A stretch of DNA of 64,000 bases from Omphiscola glabra. Lineage: Eukaryota; Mollusca; Gastropoda; Lymnaeidae. The notes under the pieces are model-generated. The model was not told the origin of the DNA, ran no database searches, and was given only the letters and a program-made list of their open reading frames with translations. Positions within the stretch are counted from its first letter, which is position 1, and each line of letters starts with the position of its first letter. This document shows, in pieces, positions 62,795 through 64,000 of the stretch. A program made the position numbers and the translations under genes. The stretch lies in contig OZ024798.1 of NCBI GenBank assembly GCA_964017045.1, forward strand, positions 26,569,847-26,633,846. Reading direction: 5' to 3'.

Positions 62795-63107
62795 GCGTCA
62801 TTTGTGTGACACGTCATTTGTGTGACACGACATTTGTGCAACGAGACGATTTCTGTATCACGCATTTGTGTAACGCAGCTTGTCATTTGTGTGACAAATC
62901 GTTTGTGTATACGTCATTTGTGTATACATCATTTGTGCATACGTCATTTGTGTATTCGTCATTTGTGTATACGTCATTTGTGTATACGTCATTTGTGTAT
63001 ACGTCATTTGTGTATACATCATTTGTGTATTCGTCATTTGTGTATACGTCATTTGTGTATACGTCATTTGTGTATACGTCATTTGTGTAACACGAAATTT
63101 ATGTAAC
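62795..63107. repeat. 15-bp minisatellite, about 19 copies
   Basis: Units of acgtcatttgtgtat. The length is a multiple of three and gives tyrosine/threonine-rich false frames on both strands. It lies beyond the 3' end of the receptor exon. Confidence 0.94.
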
Positions 63108-63409
63108 ACCTGATTTATGTAACATTTTAAGTTGTTTTTTTTAATGCTTACATTTCCGAGTGGCCTGATATTGACTGATTGTTTCTCTTTCTTGAAAAAC
63201 AGTTCCGTGATGATCTGTGATAAAAAAATAAATAAATAAACATTTGCCATTAAGTGTTTGTTTTGCGCCAGCCGTGGTCGTGATGCTTGTCGAGTCTCAA
63301 CTCGGGGAAATGAACCGACCAAAAAAAAAAAAAAAAACTCGGTTAATAACTTAGAGACCAACATTTAGATTTAAAGATAACATCTTTGTGTTGACTGAAA
63401 GCAAATGAA

Positions 63410-63538
63410 TTAATTAATTACCAGCAGCAGCCGTTGTCTGAACTCCTTCAGAAAGATCCCGTACACAAACGGGTTGACACAGGAGTTCAGCACTGTCAGC
63501 AGCCAGAGATACTCCATGATCTTGATGAACTGAACTTT
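63410..63538 (-). CDS. Rhodopsin-class GPCR exon with TM7
   Basis: On the minus strand a tttcccctag acceptor leads into KVQFIKIMEYLWLLTVLNSC, then VNPFVYGIFLKEFRQRLL. This is the seventh transmembrane helix of a class A receptor with the N-P-x-x-Y motif (NPFVY) and the amphipathic helix 8 (FLKEFRQRL). Reading on gives VIN and TAA at 63410-63412. Alternatively the exon ends at 63422 with a gtaatt donor. The other six helices must lie to the right of the window, so ligand and subfamily cannot be told. A peptide or amine receptor is possible. Confidence 0.85.
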   Translation of the reverse strand, partial: KVQFIKIMEYLWLLTVLNSCVNPFVYGIFLKEFRQRLLLVIN

Positions 63539-63902
63539 CTAGGGGAAAGATGGGGGAACAATGCGGGAACGTTATGATCATAGATGGAGATGAAATTCAT
63601 GACTTTGACAATTTCTAAGTGCTAGCATGTACGTTTACAAAGATAAACCACACAAAAATGTGTGTGTGTTTTTTCTGTAGGTTTTTCTATGAATTTATAA
63701 GCGAATAAGCTCCCTCTTATTACCTATTGAAGGTGTGGGGTGTACAGTGGCAAACATAGGGGTGAAAGTGAAGGCTCCCCCCCCCCCCCGGGTGGCACCT
63801 TTAGGGGCGGCAAAAGCAGTTTTAAATTGTTATTTTTTAATATAAAAGAAAAAGTATCGTATAATTTTCTTTTTCGACTCCAAAATGTAAATTTATCTAT
63901 AG

Positions 63903-64000
63903 CAGCGTTTCTCAACCTGTGGGTCGCGACCCCTTTGGGGGTCGAATGACCCTTTACTTGGGGTCGCCTAAGACCATCCGAAAACACATATGCACCACAG
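63903..64000 (+). mobile_element. SPIN-like hAT element, left end (cut by window edge)
   Basis: CAGCGTTTCTCAACCTGTGG, gtcgcgacccctttggggg, tcgaatgaccc and ggggtcgcctaagaccatc follow the left end of SPIN-type hAT MITEs almost base for base, as I remember that consensus. The element continues beyond 64000, so its length and right terminus are unknown. Confidence 0.7.

Noticed and set aside
62858..63364. 168-codon minus-strand frame rich in TQMTYTQM
   Set aside because: This is the 15-bp array read backwards. It has no relation to the receptor exon.

Overview
The window is animal genomic DNA: AT-rich, with short exons, GT-AG introns, very many tandem repeats and many DNA-transposon remnants. 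The best guess is a mollusc, probably a heterobranch snail. That rests on inference: a mollusc-like repeat content, and a hAT terminal sequence at the right edge that looks like the SPIN family, which is reported from a pond snail as well as from vertebrates.

Three protein-coding genes can be supported. (1) Positions 101-28175, plus strand: the 3' part of a receptor protein tyrosine phosphatase of the R3 type (PTPRB/PTPRJ/Ptp10D-like). I join 22 exons with consistent phases into 1135 codons plus a stop: about eight fibronectin type III (FN3) domains, a transmembrane helix, and one complete catalytic domain with intact [14 protein letters not shown] and Q-loop motifs. The 5' exons lie to the left of the window. 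(2) Positions 45350-53557, plus strand: a complete five-exon secreted Cu/Zn superoxide dismutase of about 191 residues with a signal peptide, metal-binding histidines and the active-site arginine. (3) Positions 63410-63538, minus strand: the last visible exon of a rhodopsin-class G-protein-coupled receptor (TM7 with NPFVY). Its remaining exons lie to the right.

Between and inside these genes the DNA is dominated by minisatellites (units of about 12 to 111 bp), including a 2-kb, 35-bp satellite in the last phosphatase intron and a 62-bp satellite at 35.7-36.7 kb. Three arrays in the phosphatase gene contain copies of a splice site and the adjoining exon edge. The mobile elements are hAT elements (one with a relic transposase and a perfect 8-bp target duplication), a piggyBac-like element with TTAA ends, a Harbinger-like MITE, several inverted-repeat elements, two LINE 3' ends and a tRNA-derived SINE that shares its 3' tail with one of the LINEs. 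A GC-rich 1.2-kb block with an 18S rRNA fragment at its edge sits inside a hAT element in the last phosphatase intron.

The genes do not form an obvious pathway. The phosphatase would reverse tyrosine phosphorylation at the cell surface, the dismutase would detoxify extracellular superoxide, and the receptor is a signalling protein of unknown ligand. The most interesting signals are splice-site duplication by tandem repeats, a possibly chimeric FN3 domain, two GC-AG introns (one with an in-frame stop and polyadenylation signals that could make a soluble receptor), and the SPIN-like element.
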